DNA from: DATMNI01 sp963817515
Lineage (GTDB): Bacteria; Acidobacteriota; Terriglobia; Bryobacterales; Bryobacteraceae
Direction of reading: 5' to 3'
Assembly: GCA_963817515.1 (NCBI GenBank)
Contig: CAWFPJ010000036.1
Span: 12,529-76,528, forward strand
Length of the DNA stretch: 64,000 bases
Shown here: positions 1 to 9,151 of the stretch, piece after piece
How the letters are laid out: every line of letters starts with the position of its first letter
Numbering within the stretch: position 1 is the first letter of the stretch
Translations under genes and position numbers: made by a program
The notes under the pieces: generated by a model
The model's database searches: none
Seen by the model: only the letters and a program-made list of their open reading frames with translations
What the model was told of the DNA's origin: nothing

Positions 1-45
1 TTCATTTTGCGCGCCGGATAATTCTAGTGTGCCGGGCGCGGCGTT

Positions 46-3000
46 CTAAGAGCGTTCTGTAGAGGCGGTTGCGGCCGTTCTGTTCGCAAGAATCGACAAT
101 CTTCGCTCGAACGCCAGCGAACCCGAGCGCCGCGCTGCCTCCAGGCCACGCCGGAAGCTGGCGCGCGCCGGTTCGAGCTTTCCCTCGGCGGCCAGCAGAT
201 CGCCGTGCACACGATGCAGCTCTGCCACCGCCCATTCCTCGCCGTTCTTGCCGGCGAATGCAAAGCCCGTTGAAAGACTTGCCAAGGCTTCGCCAACCAA
301 ACCAGCGCGCCCAAATGTTTCCGCCAGCAGCGTGAAATAGTAAGGCAGGCGAATTTCAGCCTTCAGGCGGCGCATCCCGTCCAGTCCCTCACGAAGCTGT
401 GCCAGGCCGGCAGCCACGTCGCCCTCCGCCGCGGCCGCCCAACCCGCAAGGACATTCGCCATCGCCAGGTAATACGCGAAGCCATGGCGGCTGCACAGGT
501 CCACGGCTTCGCGTCCGCGCTCAAGCGCCGTGCGGCTCTCGCCCTGGAAGACATGCAGCAGCGTAGCATAGTCAAGCGCGATCGCCTGGCTGAACGGGTG
601 GCGCATCCGGGTGGCCGCCGCTATGGCTTCAGTGGCATGACTATCCGGACTCCCGTCTTCGCGGTGCCATGAGAGATGGGCCAGGTAAGAACGGCAAAAG
701 ACGCCGATGTCCGGCCCAGCGAATAGAGCCAGTACGGATTCGGCGGGTCCACCGTGTGTCTGGCTGGCTGCAGTCATATGGTGGAGCGACGCTTCCAGTT
801 GGCCCAAATGAAACAGGCTGCTTCCCATAAGGAAGTTCCCCGCCAGCATCAACCCGGGAGTGGGCTCCCGTTCCGCCGCCTTCAGAAATTCGATGCTGAA
901 CTGCCGCGCTTTTTCCAGATCGCCGCGCACCGCGTGATAGGCCCACGCGCCGCTTAGAATCACGAAAATATTGCGATCGTCGAGCTGTCTTGAAAGATTG
1001 AGGGCCCGTTCGTACGTCTCGCCCACTTCCGCGGCGGAGTAGCCTTCCGTCGTCACCAGCGCCGGACCCAGCGTAACCAGCAAATCCAGCTCCTGTTTCA
1101 GCCTCCGGTCAGACTCCGAAAACCCACGGCACAGAGCCAGGGCGCGCCTCAGCAGGTCCGCCGCTTCCGTGTCCGCATATCGCTGCCGCGCATAAGCAGC
1201 CGCCCGCCAATAGTGTTCGATCGCCTCTTCCGCCATTCCAGCCTGTTCGAAATGCGAGGCAATCTGGCCGTTCCAGCTTTCGATGTCGGCCCCATGCACC
1301 TCGGCCAGCGCCCGCGCCACGCGGCGATGCCAATAGCGTTGGCGCACCAGACTCAATTCCGCGCAGGCCACTTCGCGCAGGCGGTCGTGCGTGAAATCAT
1401 ACTCCGAAGCCCCGCGGCTTTCGACGATACGCCGCCGCCAGAGTTCGTCGAGCGCGTCCGAAACGCTGCCTTCGTCCCAATCGGTAGCCTTCTCAAGCAA
1501 TTCGAAGGAAAAGGGCCGCCCCACAACGCTCGCAAGGCCGGCCAGTTCGTAAGACGCTGCCTTAAGCTGTGCCAGTCGCGCCGCGATTACGGCATGCACT
1601 CGCGTGCTCTGCAGTCCGGCCCGTACACTCTCCACCACAAACAGCGGATTACCGCGAGTGGCCCGGAAGATCTCGCCCAGGTTCCCGCTTTCGAGCGGTT
1701 TCGCAGATTCGAGGCGCGCCAATTCGGCCGTCTCCTCGGCATCCAAAGGCTCAAGCGGAATTTCCAGAACCATCCCCGATTGCCTCAGCCCTGCCAGAAA
1801 CCGGGTGAACGGATGTTCGCGTCCCGTCTCCTCCGCCCGCACCGTCCCAAGCAGTAGCATGCCGGCCGCGGCGGAAGAAGTCAACAGAGCATTGAGCCAC
1901 TCAAACGAGTCGGTATCGCACCACTGCATATCGTCGAGATACAACAGAATCGGTTTCCGGCTTTTTCCGAAAGCGGCGCTCAGTGATTCATAAAAATGAA
2001 GGCGCTGCCAGCTTTCGGCCTGCGGATTGGGTTGTTCGGGCCTGAGCAGTTCGAGTTTCGGAAACTGCTCGCGGATTTCCGGTACCAGCCGAGCCAGTTC
2101 CGCCAGCTGTTGTGGCCTGAGGTTCGTCCAGCCCGCCCGAACCGCATCGGAACGCAGCCACTCCGCCACGGGCGCGTAGGCCACTTGCCCCTGTCCGGTG
2201 TAACAGCGGCTGCGCGCGGCCGCATGCCCTTGCCGAACGCACGATTGATATAACTCGTCCGCGAGCCTCGTCTTGCCGATCCCTGGTTCACCCGAGATCA
2301 CGGCCACTCGTGGACCTTCCTCCACCGCCGATTGCCAGACCGATGCCAACCGATGCCATTCCGTCGTGCGACCAACCAGCGCTCGCACTTTCTGCAATTG
2401 CGAGACCGGCTTGGCAGAGGGAGGCATGGACGATCCGGATGTCGGCTTGCCCGAAGCTCCGGAATCCGCTTTCAGAATTCGTTCAAACAGCTCCAGCGTC
2501 GCCGGACCCGGTTCCACACCCATTTCACGCCGCAGCACGCGCATGCACTGGTGGTAGGCGCGCAGCGCGCTCGACCGATCGTGATTGGCCGCGTGCAGAC
2601 GAATCAGCAATTGATGATGTGGCTCGCACAGCGAATCCAGTGCCACAAGGCGTTCGGCGCACGGGATTGCCGCTGCGTATTCCGTCTGCTCTTCGAAGAG
2701 TACGGCCAGACGTTGCAACACGTCTGAGACCCGTCTCCGGTAGTCATCGCGCAGCGGCGTGAGCCAGTCGTCATAGAGAGCAGGCAGAAGGTCGTCTTCA
2801 TAGAGTTGCGCTGCGGTTGTGAGGGATTGTATTTCCCGCGCACGATCCTTGTCCGTTCGCGCGGAATCGGCTTCGGCAATCGCCGCCTGAAAATCGACGA
2901 CGTCGATCACACACCGAGCATCCTGCCGCCATCGAACCGAGAAATGATCGGTCTCGAGCAGGCTACATTCAGCCGGCAGTGCTCGTTTCAGATGATGCAG

Positions 3001-3198
3001 AAGTTGCCGCAGATTCGTCCGCGCCTGCGGTTCACTAGAGGCCGGCCATAATATGAAAGCCAGTCGCTCCCGCGGCTGCGGTGCATCGCCATGAAGAATT
3101 AGATATGCGATCAGTGACTGGAGACGGTTCGTGTTGACAGCCGTGACCGGGCGTCCCGCGAAACTGATCCGCAGGTTGCCGAACAAGTTGATTCGCAT
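46..3198 (-). CDS. BTAD-domain transcriptional activator with AAA ATPase and TPR-like region
   Basis: A 1050-residue SARP/LAL-like regulator. The first ~75 residues form an OmpR-type winged helix (starts MRINLFGNLRISFAGRPV), then a bacterial transcriptional activation domain at ~95-245 with its helical repeats and the typical GVEPGP motif. An AAA_16/STAND-type ATPase follows, with Walker A GEPGIGKT near residue 303 and a Walker B-like ILLYLDDMQW near 420. The C-terminal half (~650-1050) is Ala/Leu-rich helical and looks like TPR repeats. Such proteins are cytoplasmic, signal-dependent activators that use ATP binding to oligomerise. The ATG start agrees with the beginning of the winged helix. 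It lies downstream of dodecin on the same strand with a 52-base gap. The regulated genes cannot be read from the sequence. Confidence 0.9.
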   Translation of the reverse strand: MRINLFGNLRISFAGRPVTAVNTNRLQSLIAYLILHGDAPQPRERLAFILWPASSEPQARTNLRQLLHHLKRALPAECSLLETDHFSVRWRQDARCVIDVVDFQAAIAEADSARTDKDRAREIQSLTTAAQLYEDDLLPALYDDWLTPLRDDYRRRVSDVLQRLAVLFEEQTEYAAAIPCAERLVALDSLCEPHHQLLIRLHAANHDRSSALRAYHQCMRVLRREMGVEPGPATLELFERILKADSGASGKPTSGSSMPPSAKPVSQLQKVRALVGRTTEWHRLASVWQSAVEEGPRVAVISGEPGIGKTRLADELYQSCVRQGHAAARSRCYTGQGQVAYAPVAEWLRSDAVRAGWTNLRPQQLAELARLVPEIREQFPKLELLRPEQPNPQAESWQRLHFYESLSAAFGKSRKPILLYLDDMQWCDTDSFEWLNALLTSSAAAGMLLLGTVRAEETGREHPFTRFLAGLRQSGMVLEIPLEPLDAEETAELARLESAKPLESGNLGEIFRATRGNPLFVVESVRAGLQSTRVHAVIAARLAQLKAASYELAGLASVVGRPFSFELLEKATDWDEGSVSDALDELWRRRIVESRGASEYDFTHDRLREVACAELSLVRQRYWHRRVARALAEVHGADIESWNGQIASHFEQAGMAEEAIEHYWRAAAYARQRYADTEAADLLRRALALCRGFSESDRRLKQELDLLVTLGPALVTTEGYSAAEVGETYERALNLSRQLDDRNIFVILSGAWAYHAVRGDLEKARQFSIEFLKAAEREPTPGLMLAGNFLMGSSLFHLGQLEASLHHMTAASQTHGGPAESVLALFAGPDIGVFCRSYLAHLSWHREDGSPDSHATEAIAAATRMRHPFSQAIALDYATLLHVFQGESRTALERGREAVDLCSRHGFAYYLAMANVLAGWAAAAEGDVAAGLAQLREGLDGMRRLKAEIRLPYYFTLLAETFGRAGLVGEALASLSTGFAFAGKNGEEWAVAELHRVHGDLLAAEGKLEPARASFRRGLEAARRSGSLAFERRLSILANRTAATASTERS

Positions 3199-3250
3199 GG
3201 TTGCTGACTACGTAGTTTACGACGTTCAGGATATGGGCCCCGGATAGCAA

Positions 3251-3457
3251 TCAGCGTTCGATCTTGAATCCGACTTTGATGGTGACTTGAAACTCTTGAA
3301 CTTGCCCGTCAACGATGCGGCCCCGTTCATTGACGACCTCGAACCAGTCCATGTGACGGACGGTTTTCGAAGCTTCGGAGACTGCGGCCTTAACGGCCTC
3401 GGCAAAGCTCACGGGAGAAGTGCCTACAAGTTCGACGATTTTGTATGTTCCGGCCAT
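3251..3457 (-). CDS. Dodecin family flavin-binding protein
   Basis: A 68-residue protein, the usual dodecin length. It starts MAGTYKIVELVGTSPVSF and has the dodecin pattern: a beta strand, one helix (AEAVKAAVSEASKTVRHMDW), then two strands with VNERGRIVDGQVQEFQV and a final KVGFKIE. The Trp in HMDWFEV matches the flavin-stacking tryptophan of dodecins, and the Gln in the QEFQV strand fits the known flavin contact. Dodecins assemble into hollow dodecamers that store or buffer flavins in the cytoplasm. It sits between the secreted hydrolase and the BTAD regulator on the same strand. A purine-rich RBS (AAAGGAGA) precedes the ATG. The family call is firm. Confidence 0.95.
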   Translation of the reverse strand: MAGTYKIVELVGTSPVSFAEAVKAAVSEASKTVRHMDWFEVVNERGRIVDGQVQEFQVTIKVGFKIER

Positions 3458-3488
3458 GGCGAATGGTCTCCTTTCAACTTTCAGATGA

Positions 3489-5504
3489 TTACTGTTTCAC
3501 CACGAGAACGTCACTCGAAGAGGCTTCGGCGACCAGTCGGTCGGCATCGGCGCGCAGCAGGAAGCGCTCGGCGACAGCCTTTTCCGCCGCGGCCTTCACG
3601 GCATCCACAAATGCCTTGTGACTGCCGTAGCGCTCCTCGAGCGAGGGACGCGGATCGCCCAAGGCCACGCGTTCCGCTTTGGTTTTGGCAAACGGCAGAT
3701 AGCCCCCGTTCAAGGCACAGATCTTGCCCTTATCGAACCCGGCGCTCCTGATGTTCCAGCCGAGATAACTGCCCAATGGAACCTGCAGCAGCACTGAGGG
3801 CACGCCGGCGACGTCGTTGCCGTCGGCATCCACCTTGGGCACCAGCGTCGGCAGAACCTGCCTGATGGCGGGCGGTTGTTTGGTGATCAGGCCGGATTCG
3901 TCGCGGTAATTGAAGTCCGGCCCGAAGTCGAAATCGAAAACCGGGTTCACCAGGCCCTCGGGCGAAGGTCCGCCGGGAATGTTGGGGAATCCAATGGCGG
4001 CCTTGGTGGCGGGCGCAAGCTGCCGTTGGTCCAGGCGCGGGTATTGGCTCGGCGGCGGCTCCGTTCCTTTGGTGACCCAGTCGATCAAATCCATGGTCAG
4101 GGCACGCATAGTGTCGCTTTCCGGATTGGGGTTGGCCGGCAGCGTGCAACCATTCGGTGGGTTCGGGGCCGCTGTGGCGAAACCGCCCCCACCGCCTCCA
4201 TGTGTCGTTCCCGGGAAGAAGTAACGGCGCACGTTGGGCGGTAGCGGAATGTCTGATTTGGCATCCGTGCCGACCAGGTCGGGCGACTCGCGCAGGAACC
4301 AAAACTCCAGCGCGCCGAAAGTCTCGAAAATTTTGGGGCAGGTATCGGTGGCGCGGCAACGGTCCAGCAATCCGCCCGCGGGACGGCGCCGCACCTGGTC
4401 CGCGTAATCGCTCCACCAGAGCACGCCCTCGCTGCCCGGCTGATACATGGCCGCGTAGCCGCCGCCCACTGCAAAGCGAAAGTTGAGCGCCAGCTGGCGC
4501 GCGGCAATATGCGGATTGGCGCCATCCCACACGATGCGCCCGGCTTCGTCCTGGTTGAAACCCAGGTGAATGTAGCTGCGGATAAAGTTGCCGGACTGCG
4601 AGTCTCCGCGGCTGATCACCCACTTGACCTGCTTACCGAGCGGGTTGGGCGCTCCGGTGTCATCCTGCGCGGCATAACGCAGGAACGAATTCAGGTCCCG
4701 CGTCGCGGCGAAACCGATGCCCAGCACCAGGGGGTCTTTGGCGGTAAACACCAGCACGTATTCGGAATTGGAATCGAACCCGCCCTTCACGCACAGCTTC
4801 GATGGATCGGGAGTGCCGGGAAACGGCTTCGTGGTGCAGTCGGCGAATGCCCAATCACTGCTCGAGATGGCTGCAGCCGGCCCATTCGGGGAGGAACGCC
4901 GCGTGAGGCTGGCCTTGGCGGTGTCGAGCGTGAGTGGGCGCTGGTAGGTGAGGCCGACATATGGCGTCACTCCAAGATCGACGGTGGCAGTTGCCGTCGG
5001 AATGTCGATTAGGCGCTCCAGCACCGGTCCGGTCAACGGCGAGCCATCGGACTTACGCGCCACCGGAACCACAATGGTCTGGGAACCCGGCCGCTGTGGA
5101 AGATCACCTTGCCACCCGCTCAGAAGATTGATGCGGCCGTCGTCGGAAGCCACAGGAGCACCCCGGCCGCGGTTGGACACGGTGTAGTAGAGGACGCCGT
5201 TGGACTTCGACATGTCGATCGGCTTCGACAGCGCAAACGTCGCGGAATATTCCACCATGCCGTGAGCGTTGCGCGGCGCAAACTGAATGTCCATGATGAT
5301 GGAATTGTGTGGGTCCGCGGGATCGATTTCGCCGAAAAAGTGGCCGCTCAGCAGCTCGTACTGACCGGCATTGCCGAACGCCTGCCCGCTAAAGGCCGGC
5401 GATTCGCGGTGCTCGACGACGATGCGGGTGATGCGGGCCTGAGCACAAGCCGCGCAGATCAGGATGGCTGCAGCCACAAGACCGGTCCGGTTCATACGGG
5501 CCAT
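3489..5504 (-). CDS. Secreted alpha/beta hydrolase domain protein (Abhydrolase_10-like)
   Basis: About 670 residues. The N-terminus (MARMNRTGLVAAAILICAACAQA) is a signal peptide, so the product should be exported. The body resembles the large alpha/beta hydrolase-domain proteins found in Acidobacteriota and Proteobacteria: an N-terminal beta-rich part (AFGNAGQYELLSGHFFGEID, GVLYYTVSNRGRG), a central ISRGDSQSGNFIRSYIHLGF segment whose GDSQSG looks like the nucleophile elbow, and a C-terminal catalytic half with FFPGTTHGGGG. The substrate is unknown; esterase activity is an inference. Possible starts are TTG at 5513, ATG at 5504 and ATG at 5495. I chose 5504 because it gives a good signal peptide, but 5495 is equally possible. 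Divergent from the M23 remnant. Confidence 0.8.
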   Translation of the reverse strand: MARMNRTGLVAAAILICAACAQARITRIVVEHRESPAFSGQAFGNAGQYELLSGHFFGEIDPADPHNSIIMDIQFAPRNAHGMVEYSATFALSKPIDMSKSNGVLYYTVSNRGRGAPVASDDGRINLLSGWQGDLPQRPGSQTIVVPVARKSDGSPLTGPVLERLIDIPTATATVDLGVTPYVGLTYQRPLTLDTAKASLTRRSSPNGPAAAISSSDWAFADCTTKPFPGTPDPSKLCVKGGFDSNSEYVLVFTAKDPLVLGIGFAATRDLNSFLRYAAQDDTGAPNPLGKQVKWVISRGDSQSGNFIRSYIHLGFNQDEAGRIVWDGANPHIAARQLALNFRFAVGGGYAAMYQPGSEGVLWWSDYADQVRRRPAGGLLDRCRATDTCPKIFETFGALEFWFLRESPDLVGTDAKSDIPLPPNVRRYFFPGTTHGGGGGGFATAAPNPPNGCTLPANPNPESDTMRALTMDLIDWVTKGTEPPPSQYPRLDQRQLAPATKAAIGFPNIPGGPSPEGLVNPVFDFDFGPDFNYRDESGLITKQPPAIRQVLPTLVPKVDADGNDVAGVPSVLLQVPLGSYLGWNIRSAGFDKGKICALNGGYLPFAKTKAERVALGDPRPSLEERYGSHKAFVDAVKAAAEKAVAERFLLRADADRLVAEASSSDVLVVKQ

Positions 5505-5729
5505 TATACGCAAGGATAAACCGCGAATGCGCTTATATTGCGCCAGACCCTTGGTACGTTGCCGTTACCAGCGGCGACTGCGCCGCTCATGTTGTGCCAG
5601 AACGCCCACTTGTTCCGGGGCTTATCCTTCATTGATGCTCGACTCCGCGTGACCGACCTGATATTCTTCAACCGCGCGGCCCCCGACTTTGAAAAAAGGG
5701 ACTCGAGGGAAGGAAAAAGAGCGCCCATT

Positions 5730-5984
5730 TGAACGATATACCAGTTCGACGAGATGGGAGTTTATTGGTACTACTACGCGCACTTGGACAGCTACGTGGA
5801 AGGGTTGCATGAGGGAATGCGGGTCGAGCGTGGGGACATTATCGGTTTTGTCGGACCGACTGGAAATGCGGATCCGCGCACGCGGCACTTGCATTTTGCG
5901 ATCTTCGAGTTGGGGCGGAAAGGCTGTGGTGGAAGGGGAAGGCCGTCGACCCATACCTTGGGTTAGTAGCGGCAGTGAAGCGAG
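5730..5984 (+). pseudogene. Remnant of an M23-family metallopeptidase (LytM type)
   Basis: The frame through 5733-5920 reads YQFDEMGVYWYYYAHLDSY, then EGMRVERGDIIGFVGPTGNA and RHLHFAIFELG. These are the characteristic C-terminal elements of M23 peptidases, including the YxAHLD strand and the HLHF zinc-ligand motif. At about 5920 the frame breaks: the expected ending WWKGKAVDPYLG is present but in another frame, consistent with a one-base deletion. A stop lies just upstream at 5730-5732, so the first catalytic motif (HxxxD) and the N-terminal region are missing. This is the 3' end of a dead gene for a cell-wall peptidase. No intact copy is in the window. Confidence 0.8.
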
Positions 5985-6299
5985 CAAAATAGCAGAGATT
6001 TTGTCTGGCTGCAAATCGGCTTAACTACGGGCTCCAGTCTCCCACCGGAAGTTACCGAAAACAATTGCTCGACAGAATAAGTGCAATATGCAAGACATCT
6101 CTCCGCGCGCAGAATCTGCTGGTGGCGAAAACATTACCGGGCCACGCTCGTCCATTGTTGCGCTGGCACAACGAAGAGTGGTCAAGCGTGGTCGGCACCA
6201 TCGCGTATGATGAAGATGCGATATTGGGCATCACGCCCCGACTGCCGAAGCCGGGCAATAATCTCCTGGACCGCGGCTAGCTTTGAACCAAGCGATGGA
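5985..6299. other. Intergenic stretch, no supported gene
   Basis: Between the M23 remnant and the secreted protein at 6300. Several 60-90 codon open frames exist on both strands, but none shows a recognisable motif, signal peptide or convincing ribosome binding site. Probably decayed DNA like its surroundings. Confidence 0.5.
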
Positions 6300-7166
6300 T
6301 TAGCGCCCCCTGCGGTCGTCGGGCAGGGGCCGGGGGTCTAACTCGGCTGACCGCAGACGTCCGCTATCGAAGTTCACTGCACAAGAGAAGCCGAATCTCT
6401 CTTCGCGAGGGCCGCGGTGGACATCCAGAGTTCCAGTCACCCAATCGTTCCGGCCGGGATTGTCGTCAATCGCAGAGCGGTTAAAGTGAATATCGTTGGT
6501 GCGGAATCGCCGTGTCGCCTGAGTGAGCACTGCTTGCTGGCAGACGCGTACGGCTTCGTCTATAGCAAATCCATGGCCGTACCGCCGGTAGTAATCGCTG
6601 TCGCGGTAATTGGGCCGGTACTGCTCCTCGGAACCATAGCGGTTTCGATCATTGTTGTCATATGCCGGCTGATCGCCGGGGCCGCGTTGCCCCCGATCCT
6701 GATAGTTCGGCGGATTGCCGCCAGTGAACGGTCCGGCGTTGGGGTTACCGCCCGTGTTGGGCCCGCGCGCGTCCCAGTTGATGTCAAACGTGTACCCTTC
6801 AGTGCCCCCGTCTTTGTCCTCGATTTGCACCACGGCGACTCCGCCGTTGCGCGGATCGCGGACCAACTCCTGTCGTCCCCGGCCATCCACGCCTGCAAAG
6901 CGGAAGTTGGCCGGGTTAACCGGCATAGCGCCAGTGCACTCGAACCGGCGCCACTGCGCCGGCTGTCCCGAGAGTGTGCGCAGAGTGGCGGTCGTGCCAC
7001 GTATCTCGACTTGTGCAACATCGTCCACAACGACTTCCAAGGTGCACTTGCCGCGATCCGGGCCGCCGCCTCCGATAATCGTTGCTTGCCGTTGATTATT
7101 CTGAGCGAACACGGCCGATGCAAACGTCGCGGTCACGGCCAGAGTTCGTAATGTTTTGCTTTTCAT
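6300..7166 (-). CDS. Secreted hypothetical protein, Gly/Asn/Tyr-rich centre
   Basis: About 288 residues from the ATG at 7166, which is preceded by GGGGATC at a suitable distance; an upstream in-frame ATG at 7205 would add 13 residues before the signal peptide. The N-terminus MKSKTLRTLAVTATFASAVFA is a signal peptide. Residues ~25-125 include VEVVDDVAQVEIRGTTATL and read like a small beta-sandwich. Then comes a low-complexity segment rich in Gly, Asn, Pro, Asp and Tyr (GNPNAGPFTGGNPPNYQDRG). The C-terminal ~80 residues (AIDEAVRVCQQAVLTQATRR, DWVTGTLDVHRG, YSFSCAVNF-like) look like a small folded domain common in acidobacterial exported proteins. No function can be assigned. It stands alone among decayed genes but seems intact itself. 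Confidence 0.7.
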   Translation of the reverse strand: MKSKTLRTLAVTATFASAVFAQNNQRQATIIGGGGPDRGKCTLEVVVDDVAQVEIRGTTATLRTLSGQPAQWRRFECTGAMPVNPANFRFAGVDGRGRQELVRDPRNGGVAVVQIEDKDGGTEGYTFDINWDARGPNTGGNPNAGPFTGGNPPNYQDRGQRGPGDQPAYDNNDRNRYGSEEQYRPNYRDSDYYRRYGHGFAIDEAVRVCQQAVLTQATRRFRTNDIHFNRSAIDDNPGRNDWVTGTLDVHRGPREERFGFSCAVNFDSGRLRSAELDPRPLPDDRRGR

Positions 7167-7478
7167 AAAAGATCCCCGACACTTAACAGGCACCTTTATG
7201 GCCACTCGGGGCTAGGCGAACACATTGCTCATTCTTGTTTGCCCGACAGGGGTTAATCAGCACACTGGAGTGGCGCTTCCCTTGAAGATCGCAGAAGTCA
7301 GTCTATATTACGGGCAATGGGTGGCTATAGAACGTGGAAAGGAGATTCCTCTTTAGCGGAGCACTTCCTCAAGGCTTCCTGAGACTTCGCGCTGGGCGGC
7401 ACCATCCAATTTCACGATGGAGTCGATGCGGATTTCCCAAACTTGGTCGGTTTCCCGGTTCCGAGGATGTGCTGCTGA
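7167..7478. other. Intergenic stretch, no supported gene
   Basis: A 312-base gap between the secreted protein (start at 7166) and the interrupted minus-strand gene ending at 7479. It should hold the promoter of the secreted protein. No tRNA, repeat or convincing coding signal was seen. Confidence 0.5.
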
Positions 7479-8123
7479 CTAACTGGCGGGTTTGCGGGCC
7501 GATCTCGCGCTGCTCCCACTGGCTATCCGCTTCATGCACACGCGGAACGCGGCGGAAGGCAACTCCGAGACTTGTAGTTCGATTCCCAAACTGGCCAAGA
7601 TAGGCACGTCGTTCTCCCACTGCCAGTGCTTCCAATCATGTTCTATTGAGACGACGTCTGGTACCTTACGCACTTCATGTTCTGCGTCATCCACCAGTAC
7701 GTCCGGCCCTTCGCCCCCGTTCCATTTCTCGTAAGCCCGCTCGATGATGCGGACGGCTTTTCGCAGTTTAAGTTTGCTGTCGGCAAGAAAGATGCGGTAG
7801 TCGTCCCCACCCTCAGCAGTCGGATCCGCCGCCCAGGGTTGATTTAGACGATCCAACGCTGGCATTAACTGTTCCACGTCGCCCAAGTCCTCATCATTCC
7901 AGAACGCAGTTTCGGCCCGAGCCTCGATTTCTCAAACGAGTCTGTCACGCTCCGAGGCCGTCAACGAAGCATCTGCGTTGATCGCTTCCAGGAGCGCCTC
8001 TTCGATTTGAAGTAATCGCTCAACGCGATCAAGGCTGTCGCCCATGGCCTCGAAATCGTCGGAGTGCCCCACGCCCAGATATAGTTTACAGCCAGGGCGG
8101 GCTAAACGGCCACAAGGCTCCAT
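7479..8123 (-). pseudogene. Unknown protein gene interrupted by an in-frame TGA
   Basis: One reading frame of 215 codons, from ATG 8123 to the stop at 7479, is open except for a single TGA at 7932-7934. The two halves read smoothly across it: ADASLTASERDRLV, stop, then EIEARAETAFWNDEDLGDVE. Both halves are charged and helical in character (SLDRVERLLQIEEALLEAIN; LKLRKAVRIIERAYEKWNGG), as expected for one protein. A restart at a TTG (7886) would give a 135-residue product. I do not recognise the family. The simplest reading is a nonsense-mutated gene; a sequencing error or read-through is possible. No selenocysteine insertion element was evident by eye. Its 5' end abuts the AlkB fragment on the opposite strand. 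Confidence 0.55.
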
Positions 8124-8307
8124 GGCGGGGCTACCTGGTGCGTCCGGCGTCTACACCACGTCTGTCGCAATGATCAACTACGGCCCTGTCGGTTGGGTCT
8201 CCGACCGCACGGGCTACCGCTACGGTCCAGCAGATCCCGACACCGGAGTGCACTGCAAGACGTCCTGTGAAAGGTTCCACACAGACGCGGGAAGCTGCCC
8301 ACAATAA
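8122..8307 (+). pseudogene. Fragment of an AlkB-type 2-oxoglutarate/Fe(II) dioxygenase
   Basis: The frame starting ATG at 8122 reads GVYTTSVAMINYGPVGWVSD then RTGYRYGPADPDTG. This matches the segment of E. coli AlkB containing SVAMTNCG, GW, R-GY-Y and the following P-DP-T (from memory of the AlkB sequence). That segment lies upstream of the iron-binding HxD motif. The rest of the enzyme, including HxD and the distal His and Arg, is not found in any frame downstream, and what follows turns into unrelated sequence. It is a short relic of an alkylation-repair dioxygenase. Confidence 0.7.
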
Positions 8308-8800
8308 GCTGAACGCAGCCGCCACCCAAGACCAGGTACGGCGTTGGGGGGGTCGCGCTGTTTTCAGTGCCAAGTCGCCGGCGGTCAAGGCTGTTCATCC
8401 GACATAGCCGCCGCTATTGAACGTGACTCGACAGGCGTCGGTCAGGTCTGGTCTCGCCGTTCTAGGCGGACGGACGAATTGGCCCGTCATGCACTACAAG
8501 GTTCAAATGGAAATACGTTCCGCTCCTTTCGACCCCCATCCAATAGTGATCATCCGACATTAGCTTGGGCCGAGTCGTGGATCAATCTGGCTCTCCGATC
8601 CGCAACGGCATCGTTTTACGTTTTGGTGTGAGCGAAAGGACGGTTACAAGGCCGTCCTCACATGGTCAAACCGGGATTTCCGACGTTCGGTCGAGGCGGC
8701 AGTTCCACGGAAAGAGCCTTCGCGAGACTGGAGTATTCTGTTGTCGCCCTCAGAACAGTTCATGTAACATTGTGGGGCAGATGCGGCGGAGATGACATAA
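8308..8800. other. Intergenic stretch with a weak carboxypeptidase-regulatory-like echo
   Basis: No complete gene is supported. At 8559-8630 the plus strand reads LGRVVDQSGSPIRNG, which resembles the G-x-V-x-D-x-S-G-x-P start of a carboxypeptidase regulatory-like (beta-sandwich) domain, common at the N-terminus of acidobacterial TonB receptors. It decays within ~40 codons. This may be another relic and is weak evidence on its own. Confidence 0.35.
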
Positions 8801-8856
8801 TGCGTTTCAGTACGATTTTATTGACTGCGTTTGGGCTTTGGGGGCAGGTTCAGCCT

Positions 8857-8986
8857 CCGCCGGCTCCACTTCCGTGATGCGCTCGCCCGAAACAAGCACT
8901 ACTTGTTTCCTGAGCATCTGTCCGGTCGTGCTATCGAACTGGCGGGGAGCGGGGGCGACACCCTGCGTTGGATCGGATGGCGGGGT
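8857..8986 (-). other. Inverted block 1 of the amidohydrolase: N-terminal strand
   Basis: Read on the minus strand, this block encodes APRQFDSTTGQMLRKQVVLV followed by SGERITEVEPA. This is the first beta-strand unit of the amidohydrolase family (the D-x-x-x-G-x-x-x-x-x-x-V-x-V-x-x-x-R-I segment) that should precede the metal-binding motif. It belongs to the gene on the plus strand but lies in the opposite orientation. Its end GCGGAGG matches the start of block 2, suggesting they were once contiguous. Confidence 0.75.
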
Positions 8987-8999
8987 CTATCAGTGTCCG

Positions 9000-9151
9000 C
9001 CGGCTCCCCGCGCTTTCGCGGTTCGTGTCGTCGTCTTCGGCCCGCGCGCGTTGAACATGTGCGTATGCGCGTCGATCAGCCCTGGAAGCACCGTTGCACT
9101 ACTCAGGTCGATCATCGGGACTCCCGCCGGAATCCGGACCCGGCCCTCCGC
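9000..9151 (-). other. Inverted block 2 of the amidohydrolase: HxH metal motif
   Basis: On the minus strand this block reads EGRVRIPAGVPMIDLSSATV then LPGLIDAHTHMFNARGPK. The LPGLIDAHTHMF motif is the signature N-terminal metal-binding HxH of imidazolonepropionase-type amidohydrolases. It directly abuts the plus-strand body, which resumes at MLIAVQNAQADLRAG (9153). Both missing N-terminal pieces therefore sit in correct order along the plus strand, but each is flipped in place. Confidence 0.8.

Noticed and set aside
7932..7934. Selenocysteine at the in-frame TGA
   Set aside because: No selenoprotein family recognised and no SECIS-like hairpin evident by eye; a nonsense mutation is simpler.
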